Below are positions 33,201 to 45,550 of a stretch of 64,000 nucleotides of DNA, piece after piece. The stretch is from Temnopleurus reevesii (taxonomy: Eukaryota > Echinodermata > Echinoidea > Temnopleuroida > Temnopleuridae). Numbering within the stretch: position 1 is the first letter of the stretch; each line of letters starts with the position of its first letter. The notes under the pieces were generated by a model that did not search any database, was not told where the DNA came from, and saw only the letters and a list, made by a program, of their open reading frames with translations. Both the position numbers and the translations under genes were made by a program. Location: the NCBI GenBank assembly GCA_036244855.1, contig BQKZ01001050.1, forward strand, positions 1-64,000. Reading direction: 5' to 3'.

Positions 33201-36200
33201 CATTTGTTTTGGGGAACAGTGTACACACTTTAGAAAATGTGCATTCTTGTACATCAATGGTTTCGATTAGTAGCGCCCACCAATTGCAACAGCACCATGT
33301 TATTGTCCTAGAAAGAGGGATGAACAATATTATTATATCTTTATTTGTGTATGACTTGTGTACATAAATAACAAATGCAATTAATCACTGTTCCATATTT
33401 ACATTATCAATAAAGTCTATTTATTATTTATGGAGAATTATATTGCCACTCAATGAATTAATCCTTTTTTAATCATTCTATACGAATGTTACCAATTTAA
33501 CTTTATTTGTTGCTTCCATGCTGTGCAGAGGCATGATTAGATTATCTCTTAGTAGGTTATTGTAGTGATTCATGTTTAATGTGTTGAACATGGATTATTC
33601 TTAGATCATGAATCACCAAGAAATATGAATTCAATATTATCCTGGAGGCCCTGAATGCAAAGAAAAGTTTAACTAATCAATATATTGGATAGGAATCATG
33701 GTGGCCTCATGCAGACAGGAATAAAAGAAAAAGCTTCATTGTTTTCTGCTTTAAAGCCCTTTACAGAGGAACTGGATTTTAAATGATTATAAATGATAAT
33801 TTAAAGAATGTAATGTATCCCATATGTGATAGATTACAGTTGAAATTTAATGAGTAATGTTAAGAGACAAAGAAATAATTATTTTTCCATCGATCTTAAC
33901 CCTTTGGGTGACTGTGAGTTGATTCTGCACATTCATACAATTACATTGAACAATAATGATGAAATTACTCTGTAATTTTTTACAAGGGAAGATATAACAT
34001 TTCGTTTAAGTTCTGATGAACATGAAGCATTATTATGTTAAGTATGTTGTGAGATTACCCTGTATTAAGAAAAAGTATGAATAGATATATAGCCTGATAT
34101 ATGCTTTTTTTTATATTATTTGAATTGGACTAACTTCCCCTAATTGTTTCAAATTAATTTATTCGTCTCTATCAATAGAGGATCATATAAATGTGGAAAA
34201 TCAAACCAAACACAATTTTAAAGCTGGTATTGAAAACTGGAGGGGAGTTTCATGAAGCTTGTTGCCAGCAACAAACGGTCCCTTTCTATAGTTACCCTAG
34301 CAAAAGTCCGCGATAATGCTTTTCATCCAATCAAAATCAAGGATTTCATTGACAAACTCAGCAAAACGCCGTCCAGACGTGAATTTAATAGAAAATACTG
34401 GCCAGACGTTACTTAAGTCCCAAATGTGTGACTGATGCAACACATAGGGACTTCTTTGACTCTTCAATTTATTTTTACCCTGATATTTTGACACGTGCAC
34501 AGGCTCTGAAGTTCCTGCATGAGAAGGGCTTACCCTACGGTCACCTCCACACAGGGAATGTAATGTTAGAAGGGAGTACATGTAGATTGCTGGACATTGA
34601 GAACACACTGTTAGGACTGCCATTCTACTATCGAGGCTACCTGTCGCTCTTCAGGAAAATCAATGTGAGTCTTAAATCTTCTTGAATTCATTTCCAAATA
34701 AATGTATTTTACAGCATCAATTACATCCTTTGTAGAATATTACAGTATTGATTGATTATGGACGAGCGCTATATACAAACTGTAGGTATTGGTGTATCAG
34801 GCTAAACATTAAAGGGTACAGGTACAGAGTTGTAACAAGTTACGATTAAGCATTCACAATTTGATGAAAAAAAAGCATTTCGATTAGGATTTAAACCTTA
34901 TGATCAAGAAAAATATGGAATATCTGATTTTTTTCTCAGTATACATTATCGTGAACTTGATACATGCCACAAACAAAACGGTAAAAATCATAGAAAATTT
35001 TCATTTTTGATTACCTTTTTAAAAAGTACTTCTTTGTTTTGTCTTATTTGATTAAGTACTGTCAATCTGTTGTTTATTTAAATACAAATTAAGGAGTGAC
35101 AATACTTCACTCTTCAAATGTTCTTAAAATCTACAACAAAATCCCAAAACAGTTTATGCGAATAGGAATTAGGAAATGAAAAATCCCAGAATAGTCATTA
35201 CAGTTGAACCTCATTACATGGAGGTCCTTTGGACCAATAACATGCCATCTTTATATTGAAACTTTTTTTTATATTAGAGCTAACAAAAAACAATTTAAAA
35301 CAGAGTTGGGACTGTAAAAATCATCTTGTTATCACGAGATCTTGTTTTATTGGTGTTCTTCATTACGAGGTTGGGCTGTATTTTCCATTTCCTTTGTTAT
35401 TTATGAAATCACAAGTGAAATAATCTTTTTTTTTTAAAGAAATTTCCCCAATGATTTCTATTTGTGCAGACCATAGAAGCTGTTGATGTGTATTCATTTG
35501 GCCATGTCCTCTTTGAGATGACATTTGGAGTTCCCTTGAACAAAGCATTCAAAGACGATTTCCCTCACACAATACCACCTCCTATCAGTAAGTAAAATCA
35601 TAATCTGATGAAAAAAAAATCTACCTTAGAACTTGTTTAGAGTCAAGAGTCAGCTGTTACCTAAATCTCTATCATTAAGACATGATGCCCAAAATGTCAT
35701 CAAACAACCAGTTGAATTGTCACCTGTCAATATTTAATGATGTTTCTGTTTTGTGGCGTATTTTCCTTTTTTAAGAGCATTTATAGAATATCAAATATTC
35801 TTTATGTATTTTGTAGAGTTTTTTCACATTAATACATCCGTAATGAGGAGTAATAGTAATGAGGTGAAATGTGTGAATTTGATAATTAACAGAATGCTGA
35901 AATTGATGAATGAAATAGATCAAAATGGATAATTTTAAGAAAACTGATCAAGCTACCAATTGGGCAACAATTTTCATGAAAAAAACCCTGTGATGTCTCC
36001 TCCACTAGTGTACAACGACTGTCTGGAACTAGAATACAATTTTATTCATTTGTCCTTTGTTTGTCCTTCAGAATCTGTTCTAGAATCAATCTTGACAACA
36101 GAGGCCTGCAAGAGCAAACTACCAACAGTTGACGACCTATTAGCAGACCCGTGAGTATTTTCATAATAGACTATCTTTATTTAGCATCTATCACATCCAA

Positions 36201-39200
36201 TGAAGGTCCCAAAGTGCATTGCAAATGTAGCCTTATTACCCCCACCTCTAGCAGAGCATTCGTCCACGCCAATGCATTGCAAGAAATTGATTTATGGAAA
36301 AGCGTTTCATTTTAATTAGGTAATTTGCAAGGTGAATTAACACCCATTATCCCTAACCTGTGTTGAGTGCAGCACAGTGTGAATGATTTTCTGCAGAAGG
36401 AAATTCTTTTCAAGGCTGGCATTTGTTCCCATAACCCTACGATTAAAGGACACACTTGATCATTAGCCCACAATTTTCAATTCCCATGAAAAGCCTGACT
36501 TCCTCAAGCACCTATTGTTATTATATTTAACATTTATAGAGTTGAATATATTTAATTATAATCAAGATATTTTGTGTGTAGTCTTTTTTCAGATGTATCA
36601 TTCCCTGAAAGAGACAGACCACAGTTTAGGATAGCGAGTAAGTTGAAGGAACCACTCAAAGCTGCCAAAACAGAGGTGGAGAAGAGACTACAAGAGGATG
36701 CTCGAGTGGTAAGAATACTTCACAATCAGCTTAGGCCCAAAAAATTGTTGGGTTTCTCTCAAATGCCATCTTTGAAGAAGAAAAAAAAGTGTCGGTCGAA
36801 AAAAAAAAATTAATTTATTTTTCTACACAAATCAAACAATTCATGATGAAAATATATTTAAAAAATTACTTTGATTAAAAGTGTAAAGTGGCTAAATGGT
36901 TTAAAGATTTCATCTGCAAGTAAGTAATTCTTTTTAGAATCAATGCATATTAGACGATAGCAATTTTAATGGATCCAAAGTAATGGTTTAAACTTCTCTA
37001 TGAGGTAATATGAGTGAATGTAATTTTGAATTATTTTGTATGCTTTTGCCGTGCCAGTTTTCATCGTTTCGTCGGTTGTCCAAAGCTCAAGCCCATCACA
37101 ACTCAGATGAGGAGAAGAGAAGAAGGAAGAAGGCTCTGAAAAAGAGAATGTCGGAACAGAATCTAGGAGAATCAACCACCAACTCTACACAACCTGCACA
37201 GACCAATGGCAACCATGCTGGAAATGGTGAGAACGCACATTTGTCTTTTTAGAAGAAGTAAAAATGCTATCAGCATCTGCACACAGGGTTAGAATTACTG
37301 AATTAAATATTTTCATTGCCTCAAGATATCTCACAGATTAAGATTACAGTACAACTATTTCATAACTTGTAGATGAATAATAACTAGAAGGCTAGGTGCA
37401 ACAAGTACTCTTTTTGGAAATGTGGTAGGTCCTGAAAAGACAAACACCCAAAATGTTAGTGGTCGGTCCTGGTTGGTGTTTGTTTTCCGGCCAGAAAACA
37501 TACCCTGCATTTGGCATATCTAGAAGTCAGTAAAAAGGCCTCTTGATCCTGAATTTACTCTTTCTCCTGAAGATAAATAAGAACATGCTCGTAGAAAACT
37601 CTAGAATGGAAGATCCTTTTCAACACCACTCACATTTCTAAGGAAGATAACTCAATTTACCGTTAAGACTTCTACTCATTTTTTCATAAGTCTATGATCT
37701 CACCGTGATAGATTGAAATGGCTTACACTAAAAAGTCTTTGAAATTCCGGTAGTCAATGTTTGCTTTGCTATTTACAAATTGAAAGTGATACACGAATAT
37801 ATACAGAGTTATAATGACCAAAATTGATTCTAATTGCCCTTTTTTAGATATTAAATATGAATGTCTGATTATTAAGTGATTGCTCTCATTTTTTGTCTCA
37901 TTCATTTTTAGTTTAGTTTTAGTTTCAATTTAAAATGTGCTATCTGATTCCTTGCTATTTCTACATGAATATGTTCTAGAAACTTGTCTATTGTGTATTT
38001 TTTTTCTACAGGTGCTGTTCCTGCTCCACCATCTGCTCCCGCCCCACCCCCAGGTAAGAATTCATTGTTCGTTCTACTCAGAGTCTGTAAATGGCTCATT
38101 GATGTCATCATTAATGGGAAGGCAAAGCTGGTTTTATCCAATGCATTTCTGAATATATTTGAGATTCTCACTATAAAAATTCTCAATAAAAAGGTATGAA
38201 CCAGAACATTGTTCAACTTTTGTTAGAATATTGCCATTTCGGTCATCCATATCTTTCAGTTAAGTATATATTTTATTCAATGCAGTGTGTGCCTTTTTGA
38301 TACTTTATAGCACCCTATTTTCATTTTTCTGAATTATGAGCTATGCTGCACTAAAATGAACCCTATTTTTTTTTACCATGAATTGATATGTAGGCATATT
38401 TCCATACCAAAATCCCTATTTCTCCATGAACATTGTCTATTCCACATTTGCAAAAGTGTTGTGCTTTCAAGAGTGTTATCATCTTTCCTTCATTCTCTTC
38501 TTCTTTACTTGTGTGTTCATCAACATGTATGTTAGAATCCAAAACAAAACATCATAGGAAAAAAGGTCATAAGAAAGGTCACAGGTGAGGAACGAATGAA
38601 GCATGGGATTGTCAAGCATCTTTCTTAAACCAAACACGAAGAGATGAATGTAAAAATGCATGATGCGACGAAAAAATGTTCTATTGTATATTGCGTTTTT
38701 ATCAAATATTTATCATTGATTTTGGAATGAAAATCTTGAAGCCCGTGGCTTTTTACAATTTGAATCTTTTTCTATCATTCTGACGATTAATTGACCATAG
38801 AACTTAATTGCACTATGAATTTTGTGCCTCAATGCTCTAGTATATTCGAGGCACAAAGTGTGTGAATTACAATATCAATTGCTTATTTCAAAATACCCAT
38901 TATGAAATTCTGCTGTTATGCAAGTGCTGTGTGTGAAATGAAAAAAATGCACCTGTATTTTGCACTGTAATTTTCTTTGATTTTGTTTCTTCTTTCCTTA
39001 TACATTTTGACAGCCACAAAATGAAATCAGGTACTTCTGGTTTATTTCTGTGCACTTGCATGCTGTTGTGGATGCCTATATTGCTCTTCTTGTTAGTGTG
39101 TTTAATGAGCCATAGTGCACTTTCCAAATTAGACGATAAACTCATGTTTTCAGTATAAGTTTGATGTACCAGACGAAGCATTAGACTTACACTAATTTTA

Positions 39201-42200
39201 CACTTGACCTTGTTTGACTAGCACTGTTAGGAAGCACAAATGCTATGTAAGATGTTATCTTCCGCTGCTTCATCATTGAATCTTTCTCTGGTGTTTAGAT
39301 GTTCATGATAGTAAATTTCCATATTAGGCTTGCAGTTTTTTCTTTTGTTTACTAGCAATGAAAGGAAGTTAGTGTTGCAGTTCTCTAAGCTAAAATAATA
39401 AGCAATGTGAATGGCGACGATTTTAATCATCCTTAGGTATGCTAAATTTAGATCTTGAAAATCAAAGGAATGATGGCATGAAGCTATTTCTTTTTTTTTT
39501 ACAATTATAAATTACATCAAAGAGACTCAGCAAATATGTTTAAGATCATATTTCCCATCATCTTTAAGCAACAAAATTACAATAGACTGCTTCTGCCTTG
39601 TGATTAAGGGCTCTGGTGATGTGAAAAGCTCAGAGCACCCTAGCGCGATCATGAGGCCAATAATTGATCCAGTACCGTGATATGAATTTGATTTATTTTA
39701 GATGTATTCACATTTAAAGAAAAGCATATATCAATGGATAATACAATATGCAACTTTGAAAAAAAAGAAAGAAAATGAGTGTCTATGTAGCCTTGCACCG
39801 TGTATAGTACTCTCTCCATCGTTCCATGATTTAATGTCTGAGAAAGGTTAGCTAAGGGTGCCTTGACCTTACTGGTATTTGAGATAGGAATAGACATGTG
39901 ATGTACACGCTGTAGGAGACGTCAGACTTACCCCAAAGGTAAATCAAACTTAGTGACGAAAGATGACATTTCTGCTTCCTTCCAACTGGAATCTTCCCAA
40001 AGGAAGTAATGAATTAGGCAATTGGCCCTTGCAAGTAGTTGAGTAGAGGTTGATGGAATGAAGTGAAGAAAAGGTACTAGGCTTAAAGGGGTTCATTATT
40101 GTGGTATTTTCTTTCTATTTTGTGCAGAAGTCCTGTAGATATTAAATAAATATTTTTTCCCAAACCATATTGCTTATAAAATCTCTGAGAATTGAAATGT
40201 TCATTTGAAAAATGTACCCTAGCCTATATTGTTTCTCAAAAACTTGTTTGAAAATACTGATGTATGAAGTACAAATGTAAAAGTTCTAGATAGAGGGGGA
40301 AGGAGGCAATAGAAGAAATGAAAAAAATACAACAAAACATTGATGATGAGTGTGAGAAACATAGTATAGAATAAAATAACAAAATAAAAGTATACCTTAG
40401 TACAAAAAGTAGAGAACCCTTAGAATTGACACTGTGTGATTTAGAGGCTATCAGGGACTATTATATATTACATTCATCCAGGGTAGCGATAATATACTGT
40501 GGTTCACCACAAGATGGGGTAGTTGTAAATTCAGGATGTAAAATGAAATAAACTGAGGTGAAATCTGGGACCATTTTCTTGACATTATTGTGTGTTTTAT
40601 GTGTTGTATCTATGTTATATGTGGTATTGGAGGATCCCCTTGAACCTAATTGTGTCCAAATGAAAATTGATTTGAACTATCTTAGTATGTGTAGTACAAA
40701 TTTGTCACTTTCGTTTACTGAAAAGGCTGCCATGTTTAATTTCATGCTTCACTTTAACTCTCTTGGAACAGATGAGGAGGTGGATAAACCCTAAAATAAG
40801 GAGAGCATATCATCCGCTTTATAGGTTTGTGCCATGTAGACAATTGGTCCTGTCTTTTGTTTTTCCACCATTTAGTTCTTACTCCCTTGGTTCTTTTGTG
40901 GCAGAACTAGCTGTATAGTACTAACTCACTTCATTTGGGATGTGCTGGAGATGGATAATCCACCCACCTCTTCCATTAAATCCAAGCTCTACATTCTAAG
41001 GAAAATTTCTCTCTTTTTCCTTTTTATTTTTGAGGGGGAATAATGATTTATCAAATAACCATTATTTTGCTTTGGTGACTATTGCTGAATAATTTCATTT
41101 TTTTAATATCAGAGATACAATGAAGAATGAAGATATTTGATAAAACAAACAATATCAAATAACTTGTCAGTTGATGTGGGCATTCAAGAACATTTAATTA
41201 GAAATGTTATATAAAAACATGATATTCAAGATAAGTAATTGTGGAACAAAAATAAAAAATGTGGGAATAGATTGCCAGAAGTTGAGAAATACTTAATTTT
41301 CATTCTTTATATTTTAAACCTCGAATCTGATCATTATTGCTCACTGTGTTAGACATTTTTTGTACATGTTTGTTTGTTCTTGATTGTCCATGTAATTGGA
41401 ATAATGGAATTCAGAAGTTAATTAGTTAATCCAAAATAATTTCTCTTCTACATGCATGTTTCTTCACAGCATTGAATAATAATAATAAAAGTATTTACAA
41501 ATTTTACACATGATTGGAATGTACTTACTAGTTTATTCATATTATTTGCTATCTTATCATGGGTGGATGAATTAATGCCTTACCATCGGTTCGGTATGAT
41601 GAAGAATATTTGGTAGAGAAAGGGGCATCAATGATAATGCAAAATGTTTGATTTCTTTTCACTGGTCATTGGCATGCCTTGTAATTTACATTCTATCTAT
41701 TTGATGTAATTGTTATTTGTCTTTTCGTTGTCAAATTCCTGCTTTTGTGAGCTTGCCTTTTATTCTTTGCTTTAAGATTGATTGTAGCACTCCATCAATG
41801 AAATACTCCCAATCCTACACAAATTATACTCTCTTTCTCTCTCTCTTTCTTTCACTCTCTCTATCTCTCCCTGTTATTCATTTTTTATAATTTTTCTATT
41901 TCTCATAAAGAAAACACTTTCATATCAGGTTTGCCAATAAGTAGAATTAAATGTCGCACTCGGCTTCATTTCCCTTTGTTGCAGGGGGTTTTAGTTCATG
42001 TTTTTATCATTCGCACATCAACTATGTCAGCTTTAAAGATGACCATAATTTGAAAGGTATTAATAATATTTTGCTGCCTGCTTTTGAGTTATATCATGCA
42101 AAAGGAAACTTTTCATTTGATCGTCTTATGAAATTATTTTAGTTTTTGCATACATTGTATCATAAACTGTACACAATCAAACATTGAATTTGATTAATGA

Positions 42201-45200
42201 ATAACAGCATTGATAAATCAAGCTTCATGCTTTTTTAAAAGATGATATTTTCTAAACATTCTAAAAAATAGTATGTAAGCCAGTATTGAAGATATGCAGC
42301 TCGCTTTTTGAACTTGAATATATATTTTTAATTAAAATTATTTTTTTTAAAACTAAAGATCTACCTCATAGAATTCAGGGATTTTTATAGTGGTTTCTTC
42401 CCATTGATTATCACTTTCTTACTTGTGTAAATATTCTTTTACTAGCATGATTTTGTATTAATTTCCACATTATATGTTATCTTTATTTTTTGTAGATTCT
42501 GATAGTAATATTTGATAATGCTCCTTTATGTTCTTGTGATCTACTTGAATTATGTAACAATACGTTTCTGAACTGCGGTCAGTCATAGATTTTCCCTTTT
42601 TTTATCACTCAATTTTCTTCTTCAGGCAGGTATCTAGACCTTCAAAGTGTTCATTCACAACCTCTGTTTGCATGATTAATCAATACAAATATTTTCCCTC
42701 CAAGTACGTAGATGATTTTTCACCTCTCATCTTGGTATATCTTGGTATATTTACACAATATGGTCTGCTCAAATAAAGGCACGCGTAATAAAAAGGCACG
42801 CATTCAAAATGCGCGTTTTATCTAGGGCAAAAACGCGCTAGAAAAACTCTGTGTCTTGTCTATGCATGGGACTAAGGAAGCCTTTGCGAACGTAAATTTT
42901 TGCTAGTGCAGTCAAGACTTGGGCACAAAATTGTTAGTTTTCTTTAATACCAATGGTTTTATACTATTAGATATTAATCTCTAGAATTTTTATGACATTA
43001 GGAAGTAGAAAATAAAGCAATAAAAGTTCATTATTATTTTTTATTTGATCGGCAAAAGAGCAGTGCGTGCCTTTAAATGAGTGTTCCAAAAACTACTACA
43101 GTTTGAAAGACGTTGTCGGAAACTGTTCCTTGTAGACGATTGTTGTGCTTTTTTCTGTTCAATATTTATATCTTCATAATCTTCAGAATATTCTCCTTCG
43201 AGTGATACCAGATTCAGTGATTGAATAATATATTTTACTGTTTTATATTTGCTCAGAAATAAGGTGCGTGCCTTTATAGACTTCCACCATACATTCAAAT
43301 TTGATTTTGAATTTACCTCCCACTTTAATCTTTTTCAGATCTAAATTTTCAAGTATGCAGTGGGTTCACATATTTTTGTTTTTATGAAAATGTGATCTTT
43401 AATTAAATGATGAAGATCATGTTGCACTGGCCTATAATAAACCAGAATAACTTCAAACAAACTTTAGTTGTGGCTATCAAAATTGATTCCATGGTGACGT
43501 GTGAGAATTGTCAAGTATCAAGATTTATGTCCCCCCCCCCCCAAAAAAAAAGGTCAATTTTAATAGACAATGTGTCCAGTTTATCTGATATCATCTAGCT
43601 GCATATTTCTGACATATTTTAGTTGTTTTAAATCTTAAGTTTTTGTACATACAAAATAATGCTTCTAGTACAGAGCACAGCTCGCACTACAAATATTGCA
43701 CTATTTGAGCTTGTAATATACTCATTTCTGAATTGCACTTTTAAGCCCAGTCAATATACCCCCAGTTCACCCCATCCAATTCAATTCTTAGTATAGTTGA
43801 GTCCTCTTTGACCCATGTCATGTGTCCTTCGATGTTCAGAGGCGCTTAATCAGGCCACATAGGATTCAACTTGGCTTAGAATTGTATTGATGTACATGTA
43901 GTTGATTTTTGCCAGATTTGTGATTGGGGCTACAGATAAAGGCCAGTTGCACCGTAGATGCACCCGTACATGAATTTCGCTATTTTATTTCCCAAGAAAT
44001 GCACAACACAAACAATTATTGGTATATGCACTGTGAGCAGAAGTGACAAAGCAGTTGGATGAAGTAAACATTTCTCATTCAGACTTTCACAATAGTATTC
44101 ACAAAATAGCTTCCCTGTTTATTCAATTTAAAACTGTGACACCTGTTTAACAATTCTCCCCTAGAACAAGAGGGAGAGAAATTTTCTTTTGTATGTAATT
44201 TATTGTGAATGCTTGAATGAAGTGCTTTACTTGGTCCAGTTTCTTTGTTTCTTCTGCTGAAAGCGATGCTTCTAGAGTAATCTAGAATTACTAGTATTTT
44301 GTATAAAATTGTTTGCATGAAGTTTAATTGAATTTATGCAACTTCATGACTCATCAATATGATTTGCAGATTTTTCTAATCATGTTTTATTAATGGTGAT
44401 GAACATGATAAACGAACAAGACATTCATCAATATTTTTCTTAATGTATATTATATTTTAAGCTTAAGCTGCTCTATTATATGCTTGAGAAATACTTCTTT
44501 ATGTAGATTTTTTGGGGGTTGTTTCTTCTCAAAAGTTCATATGTCTTCTTTATTCCCTTATTGAAGTTGACCCTGTCCAAATAGCTATTCGTATCCAAAA
44601 TAGTCTCAAGATAACATACCTCATTATGATATTTCTGAAGCACCTTTCTTTGCATGGTATTTTGCATGATCAGTTACTTGACAAAATCATTTCTCATTTG
44701 GATGCAAATTTTCATCAGGTGCTTGGTTTTTATGTGATATTGGGGTATCAAAATACTATGATTGGACTGCTATTGTCTAAATCCACCTTGGTGTTTTTTT
44801 TTTGGAGGGGGTGGTATTTGAGTATTATGATTTTAGATGAATATGTATGATATTATTCTGAAAGAAGGGGGGATGCATTTTCCTTGTGAAAATGAAATTT
44901 CAATTTTTAAAAGTAGCAATATTGGACTTATCAATTGGTAACAGATTTTATTATGGCTCATAATGGAAATTTGCATATGTTTGTGGATGTGGACTGCGAA
45001 ACAAACCAGGAGTTTCAGAGGAGATTAAAAGAAAAAGGTGAAGTTATCAAGCTAGTTTGGTACCTGTTTTATAGACCCATTGACTGAATGACAATATAGC
45101 CATGTAAAACTATCTTCCTAATGAATATTTTATCTTTTCCTTCTGTGATTATTTTTTCAGCTCCGAGCGCTCCAGCTCCACCACCAAGCCAAGGTCCAGC

Positions 45201-45324
45201 TCCGCCTCCGGTCAGCTCCAATCAGTCTCCGGAACGAGGAGCACTCCTTAGCTCTATCAGTGGATTCAACAAGGGAGGTTTGAAGAAAGCCCAGACCATT
45301 GACAAAAGTGGCCCTCGAGTATAG
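27168..45324 (+). CDS. PXK: PXK, PX domain-containing kinase-like protein (complete, 13 exons)
   Basis: PXK binds phosphatidylinositol 3-phosphate on endosomes, binds actin through a WH2 motif, and affects receptor trafficking and Na,K-ATPase. Exons: 27168-27269, 28417-28467, 28928-29162, 29835-29986, 31511-31690, 32922-33020, 34503-34664, 35470-35587, 36072-36150, 36582-36708, 37058-37226, 38012-38053, 45161-45324. All phases fit; 559 residues against 578 recalled for human. PX domain about residues 17-125, with RRYSDF at 54-59 and LPPKK at 75-79. Kinase-like domain about 150-415. HRDxxxxN is YGHLHTGN (285-292), so the catalytic Asp is His, and DFG is DIE (304-306). A basic segment, a Pro-rich segment and WH2 (GALLSSISGFNKGGLKKAQT, 532-551) follow. 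The ATG has A at -3 and G at +4, and an in-frame TGA lies 18 bases upstream. Very likely a pseudokinase. Confidence 0.96.
28417..28467 (+). CDS. PXK: PXK exon 2
   Basis: Acceptor CTCAAG, donor GTGAGA; 17 codons, DYVIRVQRGPNPENSWQ, the second PX strand region; human has EYIIRVQRG and ENSWQ. Confidence 0.95.
28928..29162 (+). CDS. PXK: PXK exon 3 (PX core)
   Basis: Acceptor TTGTAG, donor GTAAGT; 235 nt, phase 0 to 1. Carries the lipid-binding RRYSDF motif, the LPPKK loop and NMEREFIAERQ, then LVKRFLDPSNY. Confidence 0.97.
29835..29986 (+). CDS. PXK: PXK exon 4
   Basis: Acceptor TCTCAG, donor GTGAGT; 152 nt, phase 1 to 0. Encodes ALQHVSMFFRSEPHWDVVEP then LKDIGWRIRK, nearly identical to human PXK; it joins the PX and kinase-like domains. 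Confidence 0.97.
31511..31690 (+). CDS. PXK: PXK exon 5
   Basis: Acceptor CTCACAG, donor GTGGGT; 60 codons, phase 0. N-lobe region of the kinase-like domain (YYGPDKHLEYKDLVPIMKLL, then GTLRDFICK). No glycine-rich ATP loop is evident. Confidence 0.95.
31804..32178 (+). repeat. Tandem repeat, unit about 138 bp, about 2.7 copies
   Basis: The block AAAGATTATTT...TTAGATCAATCTGTGG, followed by TACCTGTTA, AAAGCTAAGAAC and AGGGATCAAATG, starts at about 31804 and 31942. A third, more diverged copy starts at 32079. Lies in the intron after PXK exon 5. Confidence 0.88.
32922..33020 (+). CDS. PXK: PXK exon 6
   Basis: Acceptor CCGCAG, donor GTGAGT; 33 codons, phase 0: AKPKAHYLKKYCMPKGYTAN then IKTYGRMILE, matching human AKPKDPFLKKYC and IKTYGRQILE. 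Confidence 0.96.
33158..33298. mobile_element. Possible relic of MITE family A
   Basis: GCTGCAATCGATTGTTAATC, then AACTGCGAATCAATTGAAAT, and a closing CACCAATTGCAACAGCACC resemble family A arms, but the G-rich tips are lost. Confidence 0.4.
34241..34317. mobile_element. Fragment related to MITE families C/D
   Basis: AGGGGAGTTTCATGAAGCTT and TTGTTGCCAGCAACAAACGG resemble the tips of the 'flanking CATGAAAC' families; only one arm is seen. Confidence 0.35.
34503..34664 (+). CDS. PXK: PXK exon 7 (degenerate catalytic loop)
   Basis: Acceptor TGCACAG, donor GTGAGT; 54 codons, phase 0. Contains ALKFLHEKGLPYGHLHTGNV and CRLLDIENTLLGLP. The catalytic-loop Asp is His and the DFG Gly is Glu, the same class of substitutions recalled from human PXK. 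Confidence 0.97.
35470..35587 (+). CDS. PXK: PXK exon 8
   Basis: Acceptor GTGCAG, donor GTAAGT; 118 nt, phase 0 to 1. TIEAVDVYSFGHVLFEMTFG is the kinase C-lobe alpha-F region (D-V-Y-S-F-G). Confidence 0.97.
36072..36150 (+). CDS. PXK: PXK exon 9
   Basis: Acceptor CTTCAG, donor GTGAGT; 79 nt, phase 1 to 2. VLESILTTEACKSKLPTVDD matches human VLESTLSCEACKNGMPTI. Confidence 0.96.
36582..36708 (+). CDS. PXK: PXK exon 10
   Basis: The acceptor is GTGTAG at 36581, not the nearby TTTCAG at 36592: only the former keeps phase and gives the conserved PLFSDV. Donor GTAAGA; 127 nt, phase 2 to 0. End of the kinase-like domain and a basic helix. Confidence 0.92.
37058..37226 (+). CDS. PXK: PXK exon 11
   Basis: Acceptor GCCAG, donor GTGAGA; 169 nt, phase 0 to 1. 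RRLSKAQAHHNSDEEKRRRK matches human RRLTRAQSHHGSEEERKKRK; then a Ser/Thr/Asn-rich linker. Confidence 0.95.
38012..38053 (+). CDS. PXK: PXK exon 12 (proline-rich)
   Basis: Acceptor TCTACAG, donor GTAAGA; 42 nt, phase 1 to 1: AVPAPPSAPAPPP. It is symmetric and so can be skipped without a frameshift, which would only shorten the Pro-rich tract. Confidence 0.85.
41829..41875. repeat. TC-rich microsatellite
   Basis: Interrupted CTCTCTCTTTCTTTCACTCT pattern. Confidence 0.8.
42771..43278. mobile_element. Possible inverted-repeat element with GGCACGC ends
   Basis: ATAAAGGCACGC at 42774 is inverted at the right end (GCGTGCCTTTAT, about 43266-43277). Further copies of the same 10-mer lie just inside both ends (about 42793 and 43064). 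The - strand is open for 85 codons at 43041-43298, but the sequence resembles no known family. Confidence 0.45.
44029..44261. mobile_element. MITE family F, copy 3
   Basis: Left end CACTGTGAGCAGAAGTGACA, right end GTTTCTTTGTTTCTTCTGCTG. The interior shares ACACCTGTTT and GAGGGAGAGAAATTTTCTTT with copy 1 at 8428-8680. Confidence 0.75.
45161..45324 (+). CDS. PXK: PXK exon 13 (WH2 and stop)
   Basis: Acceptor TTTCAG; ends TAG at 45322-45324. Pro-rich APSAPAPPPSQGPAPPPV, then the WH2-like GALLSSISGFNKGGLKKAQT; human ends GALLSSIQNFQKGTLRKAKT. Confidence 0.96.
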
Positions 45325-45486
45325 TCATATTCTGTCTCAAGCTCCTGTGTCAAGAGATCCTATCCCGCTTTTACTGTCACGCCGTTTGGAGAACACCAGT
45401 GTGAGGAAGCGAGGGGGCTAGTCAATATCTTAGTCATACACTAGGGGGATTATGTCACATAGCTTCAGCCTTTGGCAACTGGCACT

Positions 45487-45550
45487 GGGCAGTCCCTGCA
45501 CAAAGTCTATGGGTATTACAAAATTCAGTAGTCAAAGGGTTAAAAGATGG
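45487..45550. repeat. Dispersed repeat L, copy 2
   Basis: CAGTCCCTGCACAAAGTCTA, then CAGTAGTCAAAGGGTTAAAA; same orientation as 5460-5530. Confidence 0.55.

Larger units (their letters stand above)
38054..45160 (+). other. PXK: PXK intron 12 (7.1 kb)
   Basis: No exon is supported. It contains a TC-rich run (41829-41875), a possible inverted-repeat element (42771-43278), a poly-C run at 43531-43542 and MITE F copy 3 (44029-44261). Otherwise it is ordinary A+T-rich intron. Confidence 0.75.

Noticed and set aside
43041..43298. 85-codon - strand frame as a gene
   Set aside because: No recognisable motif, no splice context, bounded by repeat boxes; treated as part of a possible element.
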